Shown here: positions 35,646-43,768 of the stretch, piece by piece
Numbering within the stretch: the first letter of the stretch is position 1
Layout: every line of letters starts with the position of its first letter
Source of the DNA: Bacteroidales bacterium
Lineage (GTDB): Bacteria; Bacteroidota; Bacteroidia; Bacteroidales; GCA-2748055
Direction of reading: 5' to 3'
Assembly: GCA_030589895.1 (NCBI GenBank)
Contig: JAUUZQ010000014.1
Span: forward strand, 1-51,366
Length of the DNA: 51,366 nt
Made by a program: the position numbers and the translations under genes
The notes under the pieces: model-generated
Database searches by the model: none
Told to the model about the DNA's origin: nothing
Seen by the model: the letters and a program-made list of their open reading frames with translations, nothing else

Positions 35646-37094
35646 TTAGTACGTTTTCCTCGACACCACCAGCAATCCCAAAAACGTAATCGCTCCATTC
35701 AATATCAACAACTCAAAGCCCATCTCATAACCCACAAACAGATGCTCAACCAATAGCTTAACGAAATAGGCTACTATGGGTGAGAGGACAGCAACAAAGG
35801 GTACTAATCTGTCTTTGACACGCAGTTTCAGAAACAATCCAAATGCATATAAGCCAAGCAAGGGTCCATAGGTAAACCCTGCCACAGTGAAAATTGCTGA
35901 AATCACACTCTCGTTGTTGATGGCACGAAAAAGAAAAATAACTGCCGCAAGAACCAGCGAGATGATAATATGTGCGCGCTTTCGCATCATCGTCAGCTTC
36001 TTCTCTTCCCACTTGTGACTATCCATAATATCAACTGTAAAAGAAGTGGTCAATGCCGTAAGCGCTGAATCTGCACTGGAATAGGCTGCCGCAATCAATC
36101 CAATGATAAAGGTTATTCCAACAATCTTGGGCAGTCCTCCCCCGGTAGCCAGCATTGGGAAAAGATCATCTGTCTGTTCGGGAATTGCAATGCCATTTTT
36201 CAAGGCAAATATTGCGAGCAATACGCCAAGAGCAAGAAAAATGAGGTTAACCGGTATAAGAGAAAGACTCATCCAATACATATTCTTCTTTGCATCCCTG
36301 ATATTCCTGCAACTCAGATTTTTCTGCATCATATCCTGATCCAGTCCGGTCATCACAATGGTAATAAACATCCCGCTGAAAAAATATTTTATAAAATGAT
36401 TCCCGGCCTGCCAGTTTCTGAATTCCCAAATCTTACCGTACTCACTATTAGCAACTGTTGATACCATCTCTGAAAAATTCAGGTTCAGCGATTTACTGAT
36501 GAAAATAATTGAAATAATAACAGCAGTTAGCATCGAAAACGTCTGAAGTGTATCGGTCCAGATAATCGTTCGGATCCCTCCCCTGTTTGTATAAAGCCAG
36601 ATCAATAGAATAGTCACCGTAACAGTAACCCAAAATGGTACACCCCAATGATCGAAAACAGAGATCTGAAGCACCCGGGCCACCAGGTACAACCTGAATG
36701 AAGCCCCGATAATACGGGAGAGCAGAAAGAACGAAGCTCCTGTTTTGTATGTATATTTACCAAAGCGCCCCTCCAGATAAGTATAAATACTTGTGAGTTC
36801 CAGCCTGTAATAGAGCGGCATCAGAATATTGGCAATCACCATGTATCCTGCAAGATAGCCAAGCACCATCTGCATATAAGTCATCTGATTGTCAATTACC
36901 CAACCCGGAACAGAAATGAAGGTGACTCCCGACAATGAAGCACCAATCATTCCAAAAGCAACAATATACCATGGCGATTCCCTGTTGCCCAGAAAAAAAG
37001 CGTTATTGTCAGCCTTCCTCCCAGTCAGGTGGGAGATAAAAAGCAGTCCGGTAAAGTAAATTAAAATAACTGTTATGATTAATCCAGGTGTCAT
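35646..37094 (-). CDS. Sodium:solute symporter (SSS family)
   Basis: 482 residues with about 13 hydrophobic segments. Family features include RESPWYIVAFGMIGASLSGVTFISVPGW at the N-terminal Na+ site, IWTDTLQTFSMLTAVI in the middle and GLIAAAYSSADSALTALTTSFTVDIM with the conserved Ser/Asp residues. It would couple sodium entry to uptake of a small solute, in the inner membrane. Substrate (sugar, amino acid, proline, sialic acid or other) cannot be read from the sequence. It stands alone; the promoter may lie in the 180-base region shared with recR, where the minus strand has TATTTTTG at 37218-37225. Confidence 0.92.
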   Translation of the reverse strand: MTPGLIITVILIYFTGLLFISHLTGRKADNNAFFLGNRESPWYIVAFGMIGASLSGVTFISVPGWVIDNQMTYMQMVLGYLAGYMVIANILMPLYYRLELTSIYTYLEGRFGKYTYKTGASFFLLSRIIGASFRLYLVARVLQISVFDHWGVPFWVTVTVTILLIWLYTNRGGIRTIIWTDTLQTFSMLTAVIISIIFISKSLNLNFSEMVSTVANSEYGKIWEFRNWQAGNHFIKYFFSGMFITIVMTGLDQDMMQKNLSCRNIRDAKKNMYWMSLSLIPVNLIFLALGVLLAIFALKNGIAIPEQTDDLFPMLATGGGLPKIVGITFIIGLIAAAYSSADSALTALTTSFTVDIMDSHKWEEKKLTMMRKRAHIIISLVLAAVIFLFRAINNESVISAIFTVAGFTYGPLLGLYAFGLFLKLRVKDRLVPFVAVLSPIVAYFVKLLVEHLFVGYEMGFELLILNGAITFLGLLVVSRKTY

Positions 37095-37225
37095 AGTTTA
37101 ATTCTTTTCTGCTCCTATTTGCCTGACTTGCTAATCGACGGATCAACCCAAACCACACAAAACGGAAACTCAAATTTAATATTTACACTGTAAAAATGGT
37201 TATTTTCAATAAAAAGACAAAAATA

Positions 37226-37256
37226 TTGTGGCAATAGCAGGGTAATAGTAAATTTG
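37226..37256 (+). promoter_or_regulatory. Bacteroidota-type promoter for recR
   Basis: TTG at 37226-37228 and TAAATTTG at 37249-37256 are separated by 20 bases, fitting the Bacteroidota -33/-7 pattern. The expected start of transcription is about 37263, so the recR start codon is the ATG at 37275; the alternative TTG start at 37254 lies inside the -7 element. Confidence 0.65.
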
Positions 37257-37274
37257 CGGGATATTATCTTAGAT

Positions 37275-37913
37275 ATGTATCAGAGCTATTCATCAAAGTT
37301 ATTGGAAGAAGCTGTAGAGGAATTTGCTTCGCTTCCCGGAATTGGCAGAAAAACAGCCCTTAGATTAGTCTTGTTCCTGTTGAAGCAGGACGACAAGGAA
37401 GTGGAACGATTTGGAAATACTGTGCTGAAGATGAAGAAGGAGATCATGCACTGTAAGATTTGTCATAATATTTCCGACACTGAAGTATGTGCCATTTGCT
37501 CAGATAATTATCGCGACCATGAAATTATTTGTGTGGTAGAAAATATCAGGGATGTGATGTCAATAGAAAATACCCAACAGTATCATGGGATATATCATGT
37601 TCTGGGAGGGATTATTTCTCCACTCGATGGTATTGGCCCGGCCGATCTTACCATTGAGTCGCTCGTTGAGAAAGCAAGAAACAACTCAATTAAAGAGATC
37701 ATACTGGCTTTGAGCACAACCATGGAGGGTGACACAACAAACTTCTACATCTATAAAAAGTTACAGGAGAGCTCTGTAAGTATTACAACACTGGCGAGGG
37801 GTGTAGCTATTGGTGATGATCTTGAGTATGCTGATGAGATCACTCTTGGGAGATCCATCTTGAACAGAACAAAATTTGAAGATATTTTTAAAGGGATGAA
37901 TGGGTCCCGATAG
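37275..37913 (+). CDS. recR: Recombination mediator protein RecR
   Basis: 212 residues from the ATG at 37275. Helix-hairpin-helix ([15 protein letters not shown]) near residues 17-31, a four-cysteine zinc site (Cys60, Cys63, Cys72, Cys75), then a TOPRIM domain ([26 protein letters not shown]) and the C-terminal Walker-like [16 protein letters not shown]. RecR works with RecO (and RecF) to load RecA on gapped DNA. The last residues Ser-Arg and the stop are encoded by an 18-bp palindrome, so the C-terminus seems to have been re-made by a repeat; family members usually end a few residues earlier. Confidence 0.95.
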   Translation: MYQSYSSKLLEEAVEEFASLPGIGRKTALRLVLFLLKQDDKEVERFGNTVLKMKKEIMHCKICHNISDTEVCAICSDNYRDHEIICVVENIRDVMSIENTQQYHGIYHVLGGIISPLDGIGPADLTIESLVEKARNNSIKEIILALSTTMEGDTTNFYIYKKLQESSVSITTLARGVAIGDDLEYADEITLGRSILNRTKFEDIFKGMNGSR

Positions 37914-38003
37914 CTATCGGGAGGGAGAAGAGAAGGGAAGAATGGGAGGTGAAGAGTCCCGAATCGGGAGGGTGAAGAGGTGAAGGGATCAAAGGGAAAA
38001 GAA
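37905..38003 (+). repeat. Palindromes and purine-rich repeat tract at the recR 3' end
   Basis: TCCCGATAGCTATCGGGA (37905-37922) is a perfect 18-bp palindrome that contains the recR stop codon (37911-37913). A shortened version TCCCGAATCGGGA is at 37957-37969. Between and after them the plus strand is almost wholly purine, with GGTGAAG repeated at 37948, 37971 and 37979. The tract ends before the lysA leader. Confidence 0.85.
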
Positions 38004-38042
38004 TAATTATTTGTTAGCAATATAATTTTAAACAGTATTAAA

Positions 38043-39293
38043 ATGGAACTTAAAAGAAACCAGTACATGATCGATGGAATATCTGTCGTATCGATTGTGG
38101 AGAAGTACGGATCTCCACTCTATATTTATGATTCTGCAAAAATGGTTTCTCAGTATAAACACATGGAAAATGCATTTAAGACTTCCAGGGTTAAGATCAA
38201 TTATGCTTGTAAGGCACTGACAAACCTGAATGTTTTGAAGATATTTAAAGGACTTGGAGCCGGATTAGATGCTGTGTCAATACAGGAAGTACAACTGGGT
38301 TTAAAGGCAGGATTTGATCCTCAGGACATAATTTATACACCTAACTGTGTCTCCATTGAAGAAATTGAAGCTGTTACAAAATTTGGCGTTAAGATCAATA
38401 TCGATAATATCTCGATCCTGGAGCAGTTCGGGATTAAATATGGAGATAAAATTCCGGTCTGCATCAGAATAAATCCTCATATTCTTGCAGGAGCAAATCA
38501 CAAAATTTCCACCGGACATATCGATTCAAAATTCGGCATTTCGATCTACCAGATTCCTCACGTAAAAAGAGTGGTGCAAACAAATAACATGAAGATTGAA
38601 GGTTTGCATATGCACACCGGTTCCGACATACTTGATATTGAAGTATTTCTAAGAGGTGCCGAAATTATTTTCAACACTGCAAAAGAGTTTCCTGACCTGG
38701 AATATGTCGATCTTGGAAGTGGATTTAAGGTAGCATACAAACCCGATGACATATATACAGACATTGATCTTTTGGGCGAGCATCTCTCAAAACGCTTCAA
38801 TGATTTTTGCAAGGAGTATGGTCGTGACCTGACATTGATTTTTGAGCCCGGAAAATACCTCGTTAGTGAGGCTGGATTCTTTGTTGCAAAAACGAATGTA
38901 ATCAAACAGACCATATCAACAGTATTTGCAGGACTTGATACAGGCATGAATCATTTCATCCGGCCTATGTTTTATGATGCCTATCATGAAATAGTGAATA
39001 TCAGTAAAACAAATGGGAAGACAAGGATTTATACGGTTGTCGGATATGTCTGTGAGACCGATACATTTGGATGGAACAGAAAGATTACAGAAATTTCTGA
39101 AGGAGATTACCTCATGTTTAAAAATGCCGGAGCCTATTGTTACGCCATGTCTTCCAATTATAACTCAAGATACCGTCCGGCTGAAGTTCTTATTCATCAG
39201 GGGAAAGACTACCTGATACGAAAAAGAGAAGACTTTGATGATATCACTAATAATATTGTTGAAGTACCGGTTGAACTGGGCTTGGGCTTATAG
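38043..39293 (+). CDS. lysA: Diaminopimelate decarboxylase
   Basis: 416 residues, alanine-racemase-like fold III decarboxylase. The PLP lysine is Lys57 in NYACKALTN, substrate and PLP contacts are seen in GLHMHTGSD, DLGSGFKV and EPGKYLVSEAG, and CETDTFGWNR gives the active-site cysteine of the partner subunit. It decarboxylates meso-diaminopimelate to lysine in the cytosol. The gene is not next to other lysine genes. A TAATTTTA element at 38023-38030 may be part of its promoter. The stop codon at 39291-39293 is inside a repeated element. Confidence 0.96.
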   Translation: MELKRNQYMIDGISVVSIVEKYGSPLYIYDSAKMVSQYKHMENAFKTSRVKINYACKALTNLNVLKIFKGLGAGLDAVSIQEVQLGLKAGFDPQDIIYTPNCVSIEEIEAVTKFGVKINIDNISILEQFGIKYGDKIPVCIRINPHILAGANHKISTGHIDSKFGISIYQIPHVKRVVQTNNMKIEGLHMHTGSDILDIEVFLRGAEIIFNTAKEFPDLEYVDLGSGFKVAYKPDDIYTDIDLLGEHLSKRFNDFCKEYGRDLTLIFEPGKYLVSEAGFFVAKTNVIKQTISTVFAGLDTGMNHFIRPMFYDAYHEIVNISKTNGKTRIYTVVGYVCETDTFGWNRKITEISEGDYLMFKNAGAYCYAMSSNYNSRYRPAEVLIHQGKDYLIRKREDFDDITNNIVEVPVELGLGL

Positions 39294-39366
39294 ATATGGT
39301 GCTCCTCCGGAGCTAAGAAGGGAAGGTAAGAAGCTCGTTATATAGATATGATGCTCCTCCGGAGCT
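39289..39366 (+). repeat. Direct repeat pair with GCTCC-TCC-GGAGC hairpin after lysA
   Basis: Two 26-base copies (39289-39314 and 39341-39366) differ at one position and begin with TATAGATATG, each ending with the hairpin GCTCCTCCGGAGCT. The first copy contains the lysA stop codon (TAG at 39291-39293). The copies are offset by 52 bases. Confidence 0.9.
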
Positions 39367-39446
39367 TCTCATGTTGGATTAATATAAAAGCACTGTTTTT
39401 CTTACTAATTGGAAATATGTACTTTTAAGCCTTAACAACAATTTGC

Positions 39447-41408
39447 ATGGATCTCTCAATTGTTATTGTCAACTACAATGTAAAATACTTTCTGGAGCAG
39501 TGCTTGCACTCCGTTAAAAAAGCTATTGAAGGAATAGAGACGGAAGTATTTGTTGTTGACAATAACTCTGTGGATGGATCCTGTAATCATATCAGGGATC
39601 GTTTTCCATGGGTAACACTCATAGAAAATAAGGAAAATGCAGGTTTCAGCAAAGCAAATAACCAGGCCATTCGGTTATCAACAGGGAAATATGTACTCTT
39701 GCTCAATCCTGATACAGTTGTTGAAGAAGATACATTTTCGCGCTGCATCAACTTCATGAATGAGCATTCTGATGCCGGATCTCTTGGTGTTAAAATGATT
39801 GATGGTCGCGGACATTATCTTCCGGAATCAAAAAGAGCATTGCCCACTCCCACTGTTGCCTTCTATAAGATATTTGGCTTGTCAAGCCTGTTTCCCAAAT
39901 CAAGAATTTTTGGGAAGTACCACCTGGGGTATCTCGATAAAGACCAAATACATGAAATCGATGTACTTGCAGGTGCATTTATGTTCCTCCGCAAAGAGAC
40001 GCTTGATAAAGTAGGATTGCTGGATGAAGATTATTTTATGTACGGTGAAGATATTGATCTCTCATACCGGATAACAAAGGGCGGGTACAAGAATTACTAT
40101 TACCCTGAGACAACTATCATTCATTACAAAGGTGAAAGTACGAAAAAGGGAAGTCTGAATTATGTGGTGGTTTTCTACAATGCCATGATCATCTTTGCGA
40201 AAAAACACTTCGCTACAAAAAGAGCCAGGGCATACTCCATGGTCATCCATATGGCTATTTATTTAAGGGCTGCTTTATCGCTCATTAAACGATTTTCAAC
40301 CCGAATATACCGGCAACTGATTGATGCAATTATCATCTTTGCAGGATTTTTTGTCGGACTTCCTATATGGGAGAATATAAAATTTGACACTCCCGGCTAT
40401 TACCCACCCGAACTTCTCTATTACGTAGTTCCGGGATATATCCTAATCTGGCTTACCACAGCTTATTATTCAGGAGCTTACGAAAAACCTCTTAGGTTTT
40501 GGCACCTCATCCGTGGTATTGTGATCGGAACATTTATCATCCTTGTAATATATGCACTCTTACCCGAAAACTGGAGATTTTCACGAGCCATCATCCTTTT
40601 AGGAACAGCATGGGCACTCATCAGTACAAGCCTGTTTCGTTGGCTGGCCCATCTTTCCGGAAGCAGCGATTTTGAAATTGACCTTAACAAAAAGAAACGG
40701 ATGGTAATTGTTGGAGATATGGAAGAAGCCAACAGGGTTAGCATCTTATTGGAGCTTACCCAGATCAAACCAGACATCATCGGTTATGTTAACCGGGAGA
40801 ACGATTCCCGACCAGATTACATCGGTTCAATAGAACAGATTGAAGAGATTGTACGCATACATAAACTGGATGAAATAGTTTTTTGTGCCCAGGATATTTC
40901 TTCCCGTCGGATCATCTATGTTATGACACGACTAACCGGCGTCTCTGTCAATTATAAGATTGCTCCACCCGAAAGTCTTTCTATCATTGGCAGCAACTCT
41001 ATCAACACGGCCGGCGACCTCTATACAATAAATTTCAACTCTGTCGGCAAAGCCTCGAATCTTCGTACAAAAAGACTCTTCGATATCTTCTGTTCCATCC
41101 TTCTTATCCCACTCTTTCCACTGTGGGCATTGTTTATTCAACATAGTTTTACAGGACTGGGGAGGCTGTTTCAGGTCCTTTTCGGCTCCTTATCCATAGT
41201 AGGATACTTCACTCATTCAGCTTTTGACGCAAGCTCTTTTCCCGCAATTAAAAAAGGTATTCTGTCTCCGGCTTCAGCATTGTCGGAACAGGAAATATCC
41301 ATGGAACAGGCCGAACAAATTAATGCCATGTATGCAAAAGACTATAAATTATCCAACGACATAGTTATATTTTGGAAGAGTTTCCGGAAACTTGGAAAGA
41401 AAAATTAA
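39447..41408 (+). CDS. GT2 glycosyltransferase fused to a degenerate polyprenyl-phosphate sugar-phosphate transferase-like half
   Basis: 653 residues. Residues 1 to about 250 form a complete GT-A domain (VDNNSVDGS, LLNPDTVV with the D-x-D-like site, GLLDEDYFMYGEDIDLSYR). Several membrane segments follow at about 290-400 (IIIFAGFFVGLPIW, GTFIILVIYALLP), then a Rossmann-like segment from about 417 (MVIVGDMEEANR). From Lys542 comes RLFDIFCSILLIPLFPLWAL, the membrane anchor seen in WbaP/PglC-type enzymes, then LGRLFQVLFGSLSIVG (LSIVG at 582-586) and YAKDYKLSNDIVIFWKSF. The catalytic stretch that normally sits between anchor and the LSxVG motif is missing. The GT2 part is probably active on a lipid-linked or surface glycan; the second half may hold the enzyme to the membrane. 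Confidence 0.85.
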   Translation: MDLSIVIVNYNVKYFLEQCLHSVKKAIEGIETEVFVVDNNSVDGSCNHIRDRFPWVTLIENKENAGFSKANNQAIRLSTGKYVLLLNPDTVVEEDTFSRCINFMNEHSDAGSLGVKMIDGRGHYLPESKRALPTPTVAFYKIFGLSSLFPKSRIFGKYHLGYLDKDQIHEIDVLAGAFMFLRKETLDKVGLLDEDYFMYGEDIDLSYRITKGGYKNYYYPETTIIHYKGESTKKGSLNYVVVFYNAMIIFAKKHFATKRARAYSMVIHMAIYLRAALSLIKRFSTRIYRQLIDAIIIFAGFFVGLPIWENIKFDTPGYYPPELLYYVVPGYILIWLTTAYYSGAYEKPLRFWHLIRGIVIGTFIILVIYALLPENWRFSRAIILLGTAWALISTSLFRWLAHLSGSSDFEIDLNKKKRMVIVGDMEEANRVSILLELTQIKPDIIGYVNRENDSRPDYIGSIEQIEEIVRIHKLDEIVFCAQDISSRRIIYVMTRLTGVSVNYKIAPPESLSIIGSNSINTAGDLYTINFNSVGKASNLRTKRLFDIFCSILLIPLFPLWALFIQHSFTGLGRLFQVLFGSLSIVGYFTHSAFDASSFPAIKKGILSPASALSEQEISMEQAEQINAMYAKDYKLSNDIVIFWKSFRKLGKKN

Positions 41409-41600
41409 AGGTTCAGGCTATCTTTGGGTATATTAGTGCCTCTTTCTAAGTTATTCGTCAAAAACCATTAGTGATATTTTTTGCTTGTAACTTTCACAAC
41501 ATTCTTCTGAGATAATTGCTATTTTTACCAGTGTGTAACGAGTGTTGAAATGAAACATAGCCCATTGGGGGGTCAAGCATGCAATAATAATTTTAGTCAG

Positions 41601-43598
41601 ATGAAAAAACTCCTTACTGCTCTTTTTATTTTATTGTCTCTGCCACTGTTGCTCCTCAATGCACAGACTGATGAATTAAAAGAGACTTTTCTTGAGGCAG
41701 AATCGTATTTCCTGTTCGAAGAATACAGAGATGCACTGGGCTTATATGTTAAGATCCACCGGGCAGAACCTGAAAACGATAACATTAACTATAGAATCGG
41801 TGTTTGTTTATTGAATGACCCTTACCAAAAAGAAAAATCTATTCGCTATCTGGAAATAGCATCTCAAAATATAAATCCAAGATACAAAGAGAATAATTTC
41901 AAGGAGTGGAGTGCCCCGCTTGAAGTATTCTACTATCTCGGGAAGGCATACCTCGTAAACAATCAAATTGAAAAGGCACTTGAAAACTATGAGCATTTTC
42001 TCGAAATTTTAGATCCAAAGATTTATAATGTTGAATTGGTTAAAGAACAGATAAAAATATGTAATACAGCAAGCAATCTGATGAAGCTTCCGGTTGACTA
42101 CGATATCAAAAGCCTCCCATCAACTATAAACACAAGATTTACTGATAAGAATCCTATCATCTCAGGTGATGGGCAGAAAATGATATTCGTGTCGGAACTC
42201 AGATTTTATGATGCAGCCTACTTTGCTGAAAAGGTGGACGGAGTATGGCAGCCACCCCGAAATATTGTTCCGGATCTGGGAGTAGATGGAGATGTCTATC
42301 CAACATTCCTTTCATTTGATGGAACGGAGATGATCATTTACCGCAATGACAATTTCATTGGAAATCTTTATTCCAGTAAATACATTGATGGCAGATGGGG
42401 TGCAATGACTAAACTGGGAGGAAACATCAATACAAAATACTGGGAATCTCATGGCTCCATGAACAAAGATGGAAATATACTCTATTTTACCAGCAACCGT
42501 AAGGGAGGATTTGGTGGACTGGATATTTACGAATCCAAGAAGCAAGACGACGGTTCATGGGGAGATCCTGTTAACCTTGGTAAGACTGTTAACAGCAGAT
42601 ACAATGAAGAGACACCCTTTATTACTGAGAATGGGCAATATCTCTACTTCAGCAGCTATGGCCATTTTAATATGGGAGGATATGATGTCTTCTATTCTAA
42701 AAAGAAACCAGATGGTCAATGGGATACTCCAATCAACATGGGATATCCAATCAACACAACCGATGATGATCTTTTCTACTACCCCGTAGATAATGGACTC
42801 AGTGCCTATTTCTCAGTTATTCCGGAAGAGGGACAGGGACTGCATGATATCAGCTTTCTTGATATCTATAGTGACAATAATCCAAGAATGTACATGGTTA
42901 CAGGCTACCTGAAGCAAAGTAAGAATACTTTAACAATAAATGACGATGTAAAGATTCTGCTCATAGACAGAGTAACTGGTGATACAGTTGATATGGCTTA
43001 TCCGGATCTAAGCTTACAAAAATTTACGGTTAAAGCACCCCGGGGAATCTATAATCTCATCGTTAAGAGCAATTCTTATGATGATGTAAGCAGAGAACTG
43101 GACATTACGACGGAGAGCGATAAGACAGGAATAATTCTGGAAAAGAAGCTGGTCCTGGAAACCGTGGAATATATTCCTCAACTTCTTACCGGAGATGATA
43201 ATATAATTGAACTCTCCCTGACAGATGAAAAGGGAGATATCAGCAAGCAAACAATCCTGATATATAAAGAGGAAAAAGAGAAAGAAGAAGAAGAGGGAAA
43301 AGAAGAAGAGCCGGATACAATAATTCATTCTGTTGTTACTGCAAGCGAAGTATTCCAGGTAACAAATGATCAGGATTCAACAAACACTTCATCGGAAATT
43401 TCCCTGAATGAAACAGAAAGTGAGAAAATTATTTCCGCTACAGAAAGTGAAGTCGAAAAACCTGATCCTGAGATTAAAATCAAAAAAACAAATGGCATTC
43501 CATCAATCGTTACTGTAGGCGGAGGACTTGTTTTTACCGGATTTATTTTCTTCCTGATACTCCTGCTATGGAAGAGAAAAAAGAAGAAAGAAGAATAG
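41601..43598 (+). CDS. PorE-like exported TPR / PD40 propeller protein with C-terminal membrane helix
   Basis: 665 residues from the ATG at 41601, which begins the signal peptide (KKLLTALFILLSLPLLLLNAQ); the frame from 41550 is longer but lacks it. Order: signal peptide, TPR-like helices (about 25-165), PD40/WD40-like blades (about 190-420, e.g. YWESHGSMNKDGNILYFTS), a carboxypeptidase-regulatory-like beta domain (about 430-520), a Glu/Lys-rich spacer, and a final helix GGGLVFTGFIFFLILLLW with a lysine-rich tail. It resembles PorE (PG1058 type), which has TPR, propeller, regulatory and OmpA domains, except that the OmpA domain is replaced by a membrane helix. Function is inferred as envelope scaffold. 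Confidence 0.82.
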   Translation: MKKLLTALFILLSLPLLLLNAQTDELKETFLEAESYFLFEEYRDALGLYVKIHRAEPENDNINYRIGVCLLNDPYQKEKSIRYLEIASQNINPRYKENNFKEWSAPLEVFYYLGKAYLVNNQIEKALENYEHFLEILDPKIYNVELVKEQIKICNTASNLMKLPVDYDIKSLPSTINTRFTDKNPIISGDGQKMIFVSELRFYDAAYFAEKVDGVWQPPRNIVPDLGVDGDVYPTFLSFDGTEMIIYRNDNFIGNLYSSKYIDGRWGAMTKLGGNINTKYWESHGSMNKDGNILYFTSNRKGGFGGLDIYESKKQDDGSWGDPVNLGKTVNSRYNEETPFITENGQYLYFSSYGHFNMGGYDVFYSKKKPDGQWDTPINMGYPINTTDDDLFYYPVDNGLSAYFSVIPEEGQGLHDISFLDIYSDNNPRMYMVTGYLKQSKNTLTINDDVKILLIDRVTGDTVDMAYPDLSLQKFTVKAPRGIYNLIVKSNSYDDVSRELDITTESDKTGIILEKKLVLETVEYIPQLLTGDDNIIELSLTDEKGDISKQTILIYKEEKEKEEEEGKEEEPDTIIHSVVTASEVFQVTNDQDSTNTSSEISLNETESEKIISATESEVEKPDPEIKIKKTNGIPSIVTVGGGLVFTGFIFFLILLLWKRKKKKEE

Positions 43599-43607
43599 TG
43601 TTCAGAG

Positions 43608-43624
43608 TTCAACATTCAACATTC
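43608..43624 (+). repeat. Heptamer tandem repeat (TTCAACA) downstream of the first PorE-like gene
   Basis: TTCAACATTCAACATTC holds two copies of TTCAACA plus a partial one, starting 10 bases after the stop codon. Confidence 0.6.
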
Positions 43625-43714
43625 TAATTAAAATCTGAGCTTTTCAACAGTTTTACTCAAAAAAAACAGGCTTTATAAACTACCATATGTTAATGAAATA
43701 GAGCTTGATTTTCA

Positions 43715-43743
43715 TTGCGCTACGAATAATTTTTTTATTTTTG
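43715..43743 (+). promoter_or_regulatory. Bacteroidota-type promoter for the second PorE-like gene
   Basis: TTG (43715-43717) and TATTTTTG (43736-43743) are 18 bases apart, a good fit to the -33/-7 pattern, and the ATG follows at 43769. Suggests the three PorE-like genes are not one obligatory operon. Confidence 0.6.
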
Positions 43744-43768
43744 TATAAATCCCTTAACGGCGCTTAAT

